From assembly GCA_022837205.1 (NCBI GenBank), contig JALHEL010000083.1, positions 1-9,132 on the forward strand: 9,132 nucleotides of DNA, written 5' to 3'. Of this stretch, positions 1 to 5,519 are shown one piece after another. Positions within the stretch are counted from its first letter, which is position 1, and each line of letters opens with the position of its first letter. Source of the DNA: Leptolinea sp. Lineage in GTDB: Bacteria > Chloroflexota > Anaerolineae > Anaerolineales > Anaerolineaceae. The notes beneath the pieces were generated by a model. The model did not search any database. It saw only the letters and a list, made by a program, of their open reading frames with translations, and was not told where the DNA came from. Position numbers and translations under genes: made by a program.

Positions 1-1015
1 CTGTTACATCCGAGCTTGACGGATGATGGATGCCGGTCAGGCATTCCAAAAGAGTTTGCAAATCGTAATCGATGGTTGAACGAATTTTATATCCGCCCCG
101 TTCGATCGCTTCCTGACCGATCGTCTCATATGCGGAAGAGAGTGCCTGCTGCAGACCGGGAGAATAGGCGATTTCAGCTTCCAACGGCGGCGGTTCGAAA
201 ATGACAAAATTGGTGCTCCGGACCGATCGGATCTCTTCTTCTGTCAATGTCCCATTTTCTTCCAATTTTTCAATCTGTGCCAAATAGGATTCGCGCATCA
301 CACCGGGTGCGTCAACGGGATTCAAGGAGGGCGTATCCAAGATGGCGCTTAATAAGATCGATTCCGAAAGATTCAAATCCGAAGCGGACTTGTCCAGATA
401 GGTCCGAGCAGCGGCGTCTGCGCCCACCGCAAGCTGTCCGAAATAAGCCGAATTCAAATACCAGGTTAATATTGCTTGAGGTCCGTATATTTTTGTAATT
501 TGTGTTGCCAAGATCTTTGTCAAAATCGCTTTTTCGGCTCCGCTTCCCAGTTGATTCGGGAATGTTTGCTGCACCAGCTTTTCGGCAATGGTAACCGGGT
601 CCGGATTGCTCCAATGATGCCAGTCCGCGCCGCCGGAGGACCAAAAATTCGGTTGATGAGTTGCCACAATAATTTTTACCAAATCCGATGAAAAACAGGG
701 TCTATCCGGTTCATCGATTGCGAGAGAAACATGTTCCAGTGTCGGATAGCGTAATTTGAGTAAAGGGTAAGTACCGGTGCGGTCATAGATGATTGTCGGT
801 TCCGTTGCCGAGGCAAAATGGTCATCAAAGTTTTTGATCGACGGAAGTTTCTGAGTAATGACCGCGTAACCGGCACAACATAAAATGATGAAAGTAATTG
901 CGACGCAAATGAGAATAAAAGAAAGGATGCGAAGTGCCGAAATGCTTTTAACAGCTCGGGTAACCTTGTTTTTCCGGTTCCGTCTGCGTCTGCGTATAAT
1001 TTGCGATGATTTCAT
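1..1015 (-). CDS. GT51 transglycosylase-domain protein (class A PBP-like), partial, probably catalytically degenerate
   Basis: The reading frame is open from an ATG at 1015 to the left edge (338 codons seen), so the C-terminus, where a transpeptidase domain would normally lie, is missing. Residues 1-29 are very basic (five Arg in a row at 8-12). Residues 30-52 form one membrane anchor, so the rest should lie outside the membrane. Residues about 110-225 match the GT51 peptidoglycan glycosyltransferase fold: ATHQPNFW (118-125), VTIAEKLV (141-148), ILTWYLNSAYFG (182-193) and a downstream GADAAARTYLDKSASDL stretch. A typical post-GT51 linker follows, ending in RSTIDYDLQ. GT51 enzymes polymerise lipid II into glycan strands. 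Here the two family catalytic glutamates appear replaced (His120-Gln121 where Glu-Asp is expected, Thr166 for the second Glu), so activity is doubtful. No good ribosome binding site precedes the start; an 11-codon upstream ORF overlaps it. The gene follows uppP by 93 bp and probably has its own promoter. Confidence 0.88.
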   Translation of the reverse strand, partial: MKSSQIIRRRRRNRKNKVTRAVKSISALRILSFILICVAITFIILCCAGYAVITQKLPSIKNFDDHFASATEPTIIYDRTGTYPLLKLRYPTLEHVSLAIDEPDRPCFSSDLVKIIVATHQPNFWSSGGADWHHWSNPDPVTIAEKLVQQTFPNQLGSGAEKAILTKILATQITKIYGPQAILTWYLNSAYFGQLAVGADAAARTYLDKSASDLNLSESILLSAILDTPSLNPVDAPGVMRESYLAQIEKLEENGTLTEEEIRSVRSTNFVIFEPPPLEAEIAYSPGLQQALSSAYETIGQEAIERGGYKIRSTIDYDLQTLLECLTGIHHPSSSDVT

Positions 1016-1047
1016 TTTTCAGGACAATCACAAGCCAAAATAGCCAT
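1012..1047 (-). other. possible 11-codon upstream ORF overlapping the GT51 gene start
   Basis: An ATG at 1047 opens an 11-codon frame (MAILACDCPEK). Its TGA stop overlaps the ATG of the GT51 gene in an ATGA arrangement. The GT51 gene itself has no recognisable Shine-Dalgarno sequence, which would fit translation by termination and reinitiation. The little ORF has only a weak AAGAAG upstream. A frame this short can easily arise by chance. Confidence 0.3.
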
Positions 1048-1060
1048 AGAATTCTTCTTT

Positions 1061-1066
1061 ATTATA
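1061..1066 (-). promoter_or_regulatory. candidate -10 box for the GT51 gene
   Basis: A perfect TATAAT on the minus strand lies in the 93-bp gap between uppP and the GT51 gene and would give a leader of about 40 nt. The hexamer 17 bp upstream (TTCTCC) matches a -35 box only poorly, so this is a -10 candidate and no more. Confidence 0.35.
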
Positions 1067-1108
1067 ACTTGTGAATGTAACTCGGAGAATCGGTACAACC
1101 AGAAAAAA

Positions 1109-1930
1109 TCAGCGGATGAATGTGAGGATAAAAGTAAAAATTCCGATGACGGAGCAGTAAATTGAAAAAATCGTAAACGGCTTTTTGTTGATATAGTTCA
1201 GCATCCACTTGATCGCAAAATATCCGACAACCGCAGCGGTCAGTGTTGCGCAGATCAAAGCCGGTAACAGAGGTCTGAAAGCGTTCCAATCGGTTATATC
1301 CAATACACTGAGTGCCCCGGCACCGATCATAATCGGAATGGAGATCAGAAAAGCGAAACGGCTGGATTCCCGGCGGGTAAACTTCCGAAATAATCCGCCA
1401 GAAATGGTGGCGCCCGATCTGGATATGCCCGGTAAAAGGGCGACAGCTTGAGCGATACCGATCCATACGGCATCCTTCCAATTCATTTCCCGCAGATCAC
1501 GATCTTTGGCAGGCACCTTTTCGGCGGCAAAAAGCAGAATGGCCGTGACTAACAGAAAGAGGGCGATGGCGCGAGGATTATTAAAAGCCGATTCCACCGT
1601 ATCCTTCATCAATGCACCGGCGACCGCTGCGGGGACGGTTGCCAGCAAAATCATCCATCCCAAATGGGCTTTCGGGTCTTCGAAGGGTTTTCCACGGAAA
1701 ATACCGTTGAAGAAGGCAACGAGTATCTGCAAGATATCCTTCCGGAAATAGATGATTACGGAAATCAGTGTGCCCATTTGGACGAGAACGCCAAACAGAA
1801 AAACCGATTCCTCCGAAAGGTTCCATTGAAACCAATAGGGGACTAAAGCCAGATGCGCCGAGCTGGATACCGGTAAGAATTCGGTTAATCCTTGCACAGC
1901 GCCCAGTATTAAAGCTTGTAGGAAATTCAT
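1109..1930 (-). CDS. uppP: undecaprenyl-diphosphatase UppP/BacA
   Basis: This 273-residue, highly hydrophobic protein has the length and about eight membrane segments typical of the BacA/UppP family. The family signatures are clear: GLTEFLPVSSSAHL at residues 14-27, with the conserved Glu17, Ser and His26, and LPGISRSGATISGG at 166-179 with the conserved Arg171. The first position of the usual EGLTEF motif is Gln13, a common family variant. UppP removes a phosphate from undecaprenyl diphosphate, regenerating the lipid carrier for peptidoglycan and other envelope polymers; overproduction confers bacitracin resistance in other bacteria. The ATG lies 8 bp after the rhomboid gene's stop. Its AGGAA ribosome binding site overlaps that TAG stop, which points to translational coupling as the third gene of the gmk operon. 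Confidence 0.97.
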   Translation of the reverse strand: MNFLQALILGAVQGLTEFLPVSSSAHLALVPYWFQWNLSEESVFLFGVLVQMGTLISVIIYFRKDILQILVAFFNGIFRGKPFEDPKAHLGWMILLATVPAAVAGALMKDTVESAFNNPRAIALFLLVTAILLFAAEKVPAKDRDLREMNWKDAVWIGIAQAVALLPGISRSGATISGGLFRKFTRRESSRFAFLISIPIMIGAGALSVLDITDWNAFRPLLPALICATLTAAVVGYFAIKWMLNYINKKPFTIFSIYCSVIGIFTFILTFIR

Positions 1931-1938
1931 ATAGGTTC

Positions 1939-2781
1939 CTATCGAAAGGCAAAAGCCAATGAAGCAAAAAGCAGAAAAGTTAATAAAAAGGCTATTAAAC
2001 GCTTTGATGGCGTGACTTTATCATATAATTCAAGGCCGTTTTGGGAGGAATTGATACGGATATCCCAGGCAGGACCGGCCAGAAATGCAATAATGACGCC
2101 TGAAATTAATCCGCCTAAATGACCCCAATTATCAATCCCTGATTGCATTCCCAGAACCAAATTGATCACCACAACAAATATGACATTATTGATTGCTCTT
2201 TGATAATTCCTGATAAATTTCTTATTATGATAAATCAGGAACCCTTGCGCAGCGATCAATCCGAATAACGAAGTGGAAGCCCCAACGGAAACGGTCTGCG
2301 GAGAAAAAACGAAGGAAAAAACGTTTCCCGCAAACCCGGTGATCAGATAAAATATCAAAAAATCCCGATGTCCGTATGCCGGTTCGATCTCTCTGCCGAG
2401 GATGATCAATGCATACATATTAAACAAAATATGAAGAATTGAACCGTGGAGAAAGATGGGTGTGAACAAACGCCACCATTGCCCTAAGCGAATAAGAGGG
2501 CCATACTTCGCCCCCAAAGCCAAGGGAAGATCCGTACCCATGAATTGTTGGGTTCCGACTTGGATCAGATAAATAATAACGGTCACACCGCATAAAATCC
2601 AAGTAACGATCGGCTTTGCATTCGGGATGCGAACGGGAACTCTTCGGGATGCTTCCTGCTTGTCTTCTTCCGAAAGAGTATCCGGTTCCGCCGGAATTTT
2701 TTCGGGTTCGGAGTTGAACAGGTCCGAGTTAAATCGATGCTCTTCGGGGAATGCGGCGGAATCGACGGCGAGTCTATTCAC
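1939..2781 (-). CDS. rhomboid-family intramembrane serine protease
   Basis: This 280-residue protein carries the rhomboid fold. Residues 1-50 are a polar, acidic N-terminal tail and about six or seven membrane segments follow from residue 57, the last (262-279) after a hydrophilic loop. Catalytic motifs are intact: GASTSLFG at 167-174 with nucleophile Ser169, and GHLGGLISG at 220-228 with His221. The conserved WWRLFTPIFLHGSILHILFN (102-121) precedes them. Rhomboids cleave transmembrane substrates inside the bilayer; the substrate here cannot be told. The start is a GTG two bases after the gmk stop, with GGAG about 11 nt upstream. It sits between gmk and uppP and is surely co-transcribed with them. 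Similarity to GlpG is at family level only, so I give no gene symbol. Confidence 0.95.
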   Translation of the reverse strand: MNRLAVDSAAFPEEHRFNSDLFNSEPEKIPAEPDTLSEEDKQEASRRVPVRIPNAKPIVTWILCGVTVIIYLIQVGTQQFMGTDLPLALGAKYGPLIRLGQWWRLFTPIFLHGSILHILFNMYALIILGREIEPAYGHRDFLIFYLITGFAGNVFSFVFSPQTVSVGASTSLFGLIAAQGFLIYHNKKFIRNYQRAINNVIFVVVINLVLGMQSGIDNWGHLGGLISGVIIAFLAGPAWDIRINSSQNGLELYDKVTPSKRLIAFLLTFLLFASLAFAFR

Positions 2782-2783
2782 AA

Positions 2784-3461
2784 TCAGTTATGCTCCACTT
2801 TGATTCGGGTTGTTCGTTGATGCTCCGCACGCAAGATGGTTAGAACATCTTCGACCGCTTTATCCAACTGGTCATTGACAACGATATAATCGAATTCCGG
2901 AATCGATTTAATCTCCTCGCGCGCAGTCTCAATACGGACTCGGAGATCTTCATCGGTATCGCTTCCCCGCTTGATGAGCCTCTCTAACCATGTTTCGGGA
3001 TCGGGAGGGACGATGAATATGGTCACGGCATTCGGATAAACCTGTTTGACTTTTTTCATGCCCTGCGGATCCAAGCGTAATATCATATCCTGCCCTTTGG
3101 CAATGCCCTTTTCTATTTCAAACTTAGGGACCCCTTTATAGTCATTATATACAGGCGAATACTCAATCATCTCATTCTTACGAATCATATCCAAGAACTT
3201 TTCGCGGCTGATGAAATGATAATGAACTCCGTCAATTTCATCATCGCGTTGTTTTCGAGTATTGCAGGTCACGACAAAATGAAAATTCAATTTTGAATTA
3301 TTGCGAAGGGCATTGATAACCGAATCTTTCCCGGATCCGGAGAGACCGGAAATGATCACAATCATCGGATCGGATTTTAAGATTTTGAATGATGGCAGTG
3401 ATAATTCCATGTCCGCAATGTCCCGATGATTTTTTGCTAATTCATCCCAAAACCATTCCAT
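2784..3461 (-). CDS. gmk: guanylate kinase
   Basis: This 225-residue protein phosphorylates GMP to GDP in purine nucleotide metabolism (cytoplasm). It shows the P-loop GLSGSGKDSV (39-48, Lys45), with Asp after the Lys where Ser or Thr is more usual. The GMP-binding segment is NTRKQRDDEIDGVHYHF (67-83) followed by EYSPVYNDYKGVPK (100-113). DPQG (131-134) and the lid region RLIKRGSDTDEDLRVRIETA (161-180) follow, then the C-terminal NDQLDKAVEDVLTIL. It is about 20 residues longer than typical enzymes because some 32 residues precede the usual start; Met18 or Met33 would give a standard length. I keep the ATG at 3461 because GGAAA lies a few bases upstream. It is the first gene of the gmk-rhomboid-uppP operon. 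Confidence 0.97.
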   Translation of the reverse strand: MEWFWDELAKNHRDIADMELSLPSFKILKSDPMIVIISGLSGSGKDSVINALRNNSKLNFHFVVTCNTRKQRDDEIDGVHYHFISREKFLDMIRKNEMIEYSPVYNDYKGVPKFEIEKGIAKGQDMILRLDPQGMKKVKQVYPNAVTIFIVPPDPETWLERLIKRGSDTDEDLRVRIETAREEIKSIPEFDYIVVNDQLDKAVEDVLTILRAEHQRTTRIKVEHN

Positions 3462-3576
3462 AGTTTTCCATTATTTTTTTCTCGATTAAGAAAAACCTTT
3501 CCGACAATCGGAAAAAATTTTTCCGGATATGAGAGTATCCGGAACCGTCAGAAACATTTTTGTCGAATATTTTCAT
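3442..3576 (-). CDS. speculative 44-codon upstream ORF overlapping the gmk start
   Basis: An ATG at 3576 opens a 44-codon frame on the minus strand that ends in TGA 20 nt inside gmk, in a different frame. It begins MKIFDKNVSDG and is rich in Lys, Phe and Arg. It lies only about 6 nt after the expected transcription start of the candidate gmk promoter, so it would be nearly leaderless, and no Shine-Dalgarno is evident. It spans two perfect hairpins, which argues that the DNA is a structured leader rather than a gene. I recognise no family and think chance is the likelier explanation. Confidence 0.15.
   Translation of the reverse strand: MKIFDKNVSDGSGYSHIRKNFFRLSERFFLIEKKIMENYGMVLG
3498..3544 (-). 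promoter_or_regulatory. paired hairpins in the gmk 5' leader
   Basis: On the minus strand, TTCCGGATA and TATCCGGAA (9-bp perfect stem, 6-nt loop, 3521-3544) are followed after an A/T run by TTTCCGA and TCGGAAA (7-bp stem, 3-nt loop, 3498-3514). The right arm of the first and left arm of the second can also pair with each other (CGGAAA with TTTCCG), giving mutually exclusive folds. A short T-run follows two bases after the second hairpin. This looks like an attenuator-style leader, though the symmetric repeats could instead be protein-binding sites in the divergent spacer. Confidence 0.45.
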
Positions 3577-3588
3577 GTTTCTTACAAG

Positions 3589-3618
3589 ATTATAATTGAA
3601 AGAAGAATTTGATGAAAA
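3589..3618 (-). promoter_or_regulatory. candidate promoter of the gmk-rhomboid-uppP operon
   Basis: On the minus strand TTTTCA (3613-3618, 4 of 6 matches to a -35 box) is followed after 18 bp by a perfect TATAAT (3589-3594). It would give a leader of about 120 nt containing the two hairpins described at 3498-3544. The ATTATAAT core is palindromic, so the same bases supply a -10 candidate for the divergent gene. Confidence 0.4.
3591..3596 (+). promoter_or_regulatory. candidate -10 box for the FmdB-type gene
   Basis: TATAAT on the plus strand overlaps the divergent -10 box and lies about 100 nt before the zinc-ribbon gene. I find no convincing -35 at 16-18 bp spacing, so support is weak. Confidence 0.25.
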
Positions 3619-3693
3619 TCCTGTTTTATTTCTGATGACTGATATGCGATGAAAACCAATTTTTTTTGAAAAAATTGATCAGAGGACGATCCT

Positions 3694-4056
3694 ATGCCGC
3701 TTTATGACTATTTTTGTAAGAATTGCGGAAAAAAATTTGAAATTCGAATCAGCTATGAGGATTACGGAAAGATGGATGTGATTTGCCCATTTTGCCGCTC
3801 GACATTTGTCGAACGTGCCATTCAGCCGGTGTCTGTCGTCCAAAGTGACCAGTTCCGAATGGTTCAGGAAGCGGATAGCGACAGTTTCAACGAACCGTAT
3901 GATGATCCTCGCGAATTGGGTAAAATGATGCGCTCGTTCAAAGATCAGAGCGGGGAGCCGGTGGCACCTGAATTTGATGAAGTGGCTGAGCGATTGGAAA
4001 GAGGCGATTCAATCGACTCGATCGATCAGGATTTCGCCGATATGGATATCGATTAA
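3694..4056 (+). CDS. FmdB-family zinc-ribbon regulatory protein
   Basis: This 120-residue protein begins MPLYDYFCKNCGKKFE, the hallmark of the FmdB/CxxC_CxxC_SSSS putative regulatory family. The metal-binding cysteines are C8, C11, C31 and C34 (CKNC and CPFC), which should form one zinc ribbon within the first 45 residues. Family members have been linked to regulation of amide or formamide use, but for most the function is unknown. Residues 60-120 are a strongly acidic tail with a PEFDEVAERLERGDSID segment, which resembles tails I recall from Chloroflexota homologues (memory only). AGAGGA at 3681-3686 sits 7 nt before the ATG, an ideal ribosome binding site. The gene is alone on its strand: it diverges from gmk and converges on the lyase gene, ending 24 bp from it. 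Confidence 0.9.
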   Translation: MPLYDYFCKNCGKKFEIRISYEDYGKMDVICPFCRSTFVERAIQPVSVVQSDQFRMVQEADSDSFNEPYDDPRELGKMMRSFKDQSGEPVAPEFDEVAERLERGDSIDSIDQDFADMDID

Positions 4057-4071
4057 TTTTTGTCCCTATTT

Positions 4072-4088
4072 TCCGGTCGTTTACCGGA
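4072..4088. repeat. small inverted repeat at the convergent gene ends
   Basis: TCCGGT and ACCGGA form a 6-bp stem with a 5-nt loop (CGTTT) and overlap the stop codon of the lyase gene. Neither strand has a T-run directly after it, so it is not a standard intrinsic terminator, but it is the only structure between the two converging genes and could slow polymerase or protect 3' ends. Confidence 0.3.
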
Positions 4089-5511
4089 CGAATCCGCCTT
4101 GTGTCATCCGCAATAAGTCCGAAAAAGCGTGATCGATTTCGGCGGGAGAGACCGGCTGTCCGTTGTCCAAGCGTTTTAACAGTCCGGCTCCGGCTTTCTC
4201 ATGGGCTAACCGGCGAATCGGAACCTTTTTTTCAACGGCTTCTTTTACCAAAGCCGCGCCGGCTGCATAACCGATTAACGGATTCAGCACAGTTACGATG
4301 ATCGCATTTTGATCAAGCCAGTGAGCTGCTTTTTCCGAATTGGCTTGCGATCCTTTGACGCATTTTTCGCTGAAAGCATTGATACTGCCGATCATAATCT
4401 GCATCATTTCAAAGAGGTTATGGGCAATGACCGGCATCATAACATTTAATTCCAACTGGCCGGCTTGGGAAGCCAAACCGACAGTTGTATCGCAACCGAT
4501 GACATGGAACATTGCCATATCCAACATTTCCGCCATCACCGGGTTGACTTTCCCGGGCATAATGCTCGATCCGGGCTGTAAAGCGGGAAGATGCAACTCA
4601 TCCAATCCCGTTCCGGGTCCGGAAGATAAGAGGCGAAAATCGTTTGCGATGCGAATCAGCGAGAGTGCGGTCGTGCGCATAGCCGAAGAAAAGTCAGCCA
4701 TATCTGCCATCGACTGCATCCGTTCAAACAAATTTTCGGAGGTGCGGAATTTTATGCCGGTTAGCTCACCGAGAATGGCTATCATTTTTCGATGATAATC
4801 CGGATGGGCGTTCAAACCGCTGCCTACTGCTGTTCCTCCGATTCCCAATTCCGACAGAGTATCCGCCGACCGGCGAATACGATCGGTATCTTTGAGAATC
4901 GCATCCGCATAAGCTCCGAATTCCTGTCCGAGCGTCACCGGAACGGCATCTTGAAGGTGAGTTCGGCCGGATTTTAGGACAGTATTGAACTCATCGGCTT
5001 TTTGCCGCAACGCCGTATACAAATTTTCCAACGCATCGGTTAACTCGTTCAGTCGCAATAAACAGCCAATGCGAATGGTGGTGGGAATTACATCATTGGT
5101 GGATTGAGCCATGTTGACATGGTCGTTGGGATGGATACATTCTTTCCCCAAAATTTGGTTTGCCCGATTGGCGAGTACTTCGTTGGCGTTCATATTATGA
5201 CTGGTTCCGGCACCGGCTTGAAACGGATCGACGACAAATTGGTCCAGCCACATTCCGTTCAGAATCTCATCGGCCGCCTGTTCGATGGCTTCGGCATAAT
5301 CGGTCGGAAGCAACCCCAAATCGGCGTTGACAATCGCCGCGGACTTTTTAATCAGCACAACCGAAGTAATAAATACCGGCCACGGTTTCAATCCCGAGAT
5401 GTGGAAGTTTTCTACGGCGCGTTGTGTCTGTGCGCCGTAGAGTGCCTGTTTGGGTACGCGCACCTCTCCGAGAGAATCCCGTTCGATGCGATAGGAATCA
5501 TCCTCAGCCAT
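4081..5511 (-). CDS. aspartase/fumarase superfamily lyase (aspartate ammonia-lyase or class II fumarase)
   Basis: This 476-residue protein is full length for the superfamily (about 460-480), which eliminates ammonia or water to give fumarate. The signature GSSIMPGKVNP is at 314-324, with the flexible-loop catalytic serine (Ser315/316), Lys321 and Asn323. Other active-site motifs are GAGTSHNMNANEV (100-112), HVNMAQSTND (131-140) and GRTHLQDA (182-189, Thr184-His185). GAGTS, STND rather than SSND, VNPV after the loop, and the VIGCDTTV...AGQLELNV region resemble aspartases such as Bacillus AspB. The GGTAVGSGLN and ELNVMMPVIAHNL segments are shared with fumarases. I lean slightly to aspartate ammonia-lyase but cannot settle it, so no symbol is given. 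The ATG lies 8 bp after the L,D-transpeptidase stop, with GGAGGAG in that gene's end as a rather distant ribosome binding site; the two are probably co-transcribed. Confidence 0.93.
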   Translation of the reverse strand: MAEDDSYRIERDSLGEVRVPKQALYGAQTQRAVENFHISGLKPWPVFITSVVLIKKSAAIVNADLGLLPTDYAEAIEQAADEILNGMWLDQFVVDPFQAGAGTSHNMNANEVLANRANQILGKECIHPNDHVNMAQSTNDVIPTTIRIGCLLRLNELTDALENLYTALRQKADEFNTVLKSGRTHLQDAVPVTLGQEFGAYADAILKDTDRIRRSADTLSELGIGGTAVGSGLNAHPDYHRKMIAILGELTGIKFRTSENLFERMQSMADMADFSSAMRTTALSLIRIANDFRLLSSGPGTGLDELHLPALQPGSSIMPGKVNPVMAEMLDMAMFHVIGCDTTVGLASQAGQLELNVMMPVIAHNLFEMMQIMIGSINAFSEKCVKGSQANSEKAAHWLDQNAIIVTVLNPLIGYAAGAALVKEAVEKKVPIRRLAHEKAGAGLLKRLDNGQPVSPAEIDHAFSDLLRMTQGGFVR

Positions 5512-5519
5512 ATGATTTT

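Noticed and set aside
312..644. 110-residue open frame on the minus strand
   Set aside because: It is a shadow frame of the GT51 gene, Arg-rich with no motif; the GT51 frame through the same bases has clear family similarity.
1062..1481. 139-residue open frame on the minus strand inside uppP
   Set aside because: Out-of-frame shadow of uppP, His/Cys/Arg-rich, with no domain or ribosome binding site.
4072..4088. Inverted repeat at the convergent ends as an intrinsic terminator
   Set aside because: The stem is only 6 bp and no T-tract follows on either strand, so I list it as a repeat and not a terminator.
4340..4795. 151-residue plus-strand frame opposite the lyase gene
   Set aside because: Antisense shadow of a strongly conserved gene; no recognisable motif or start signal.
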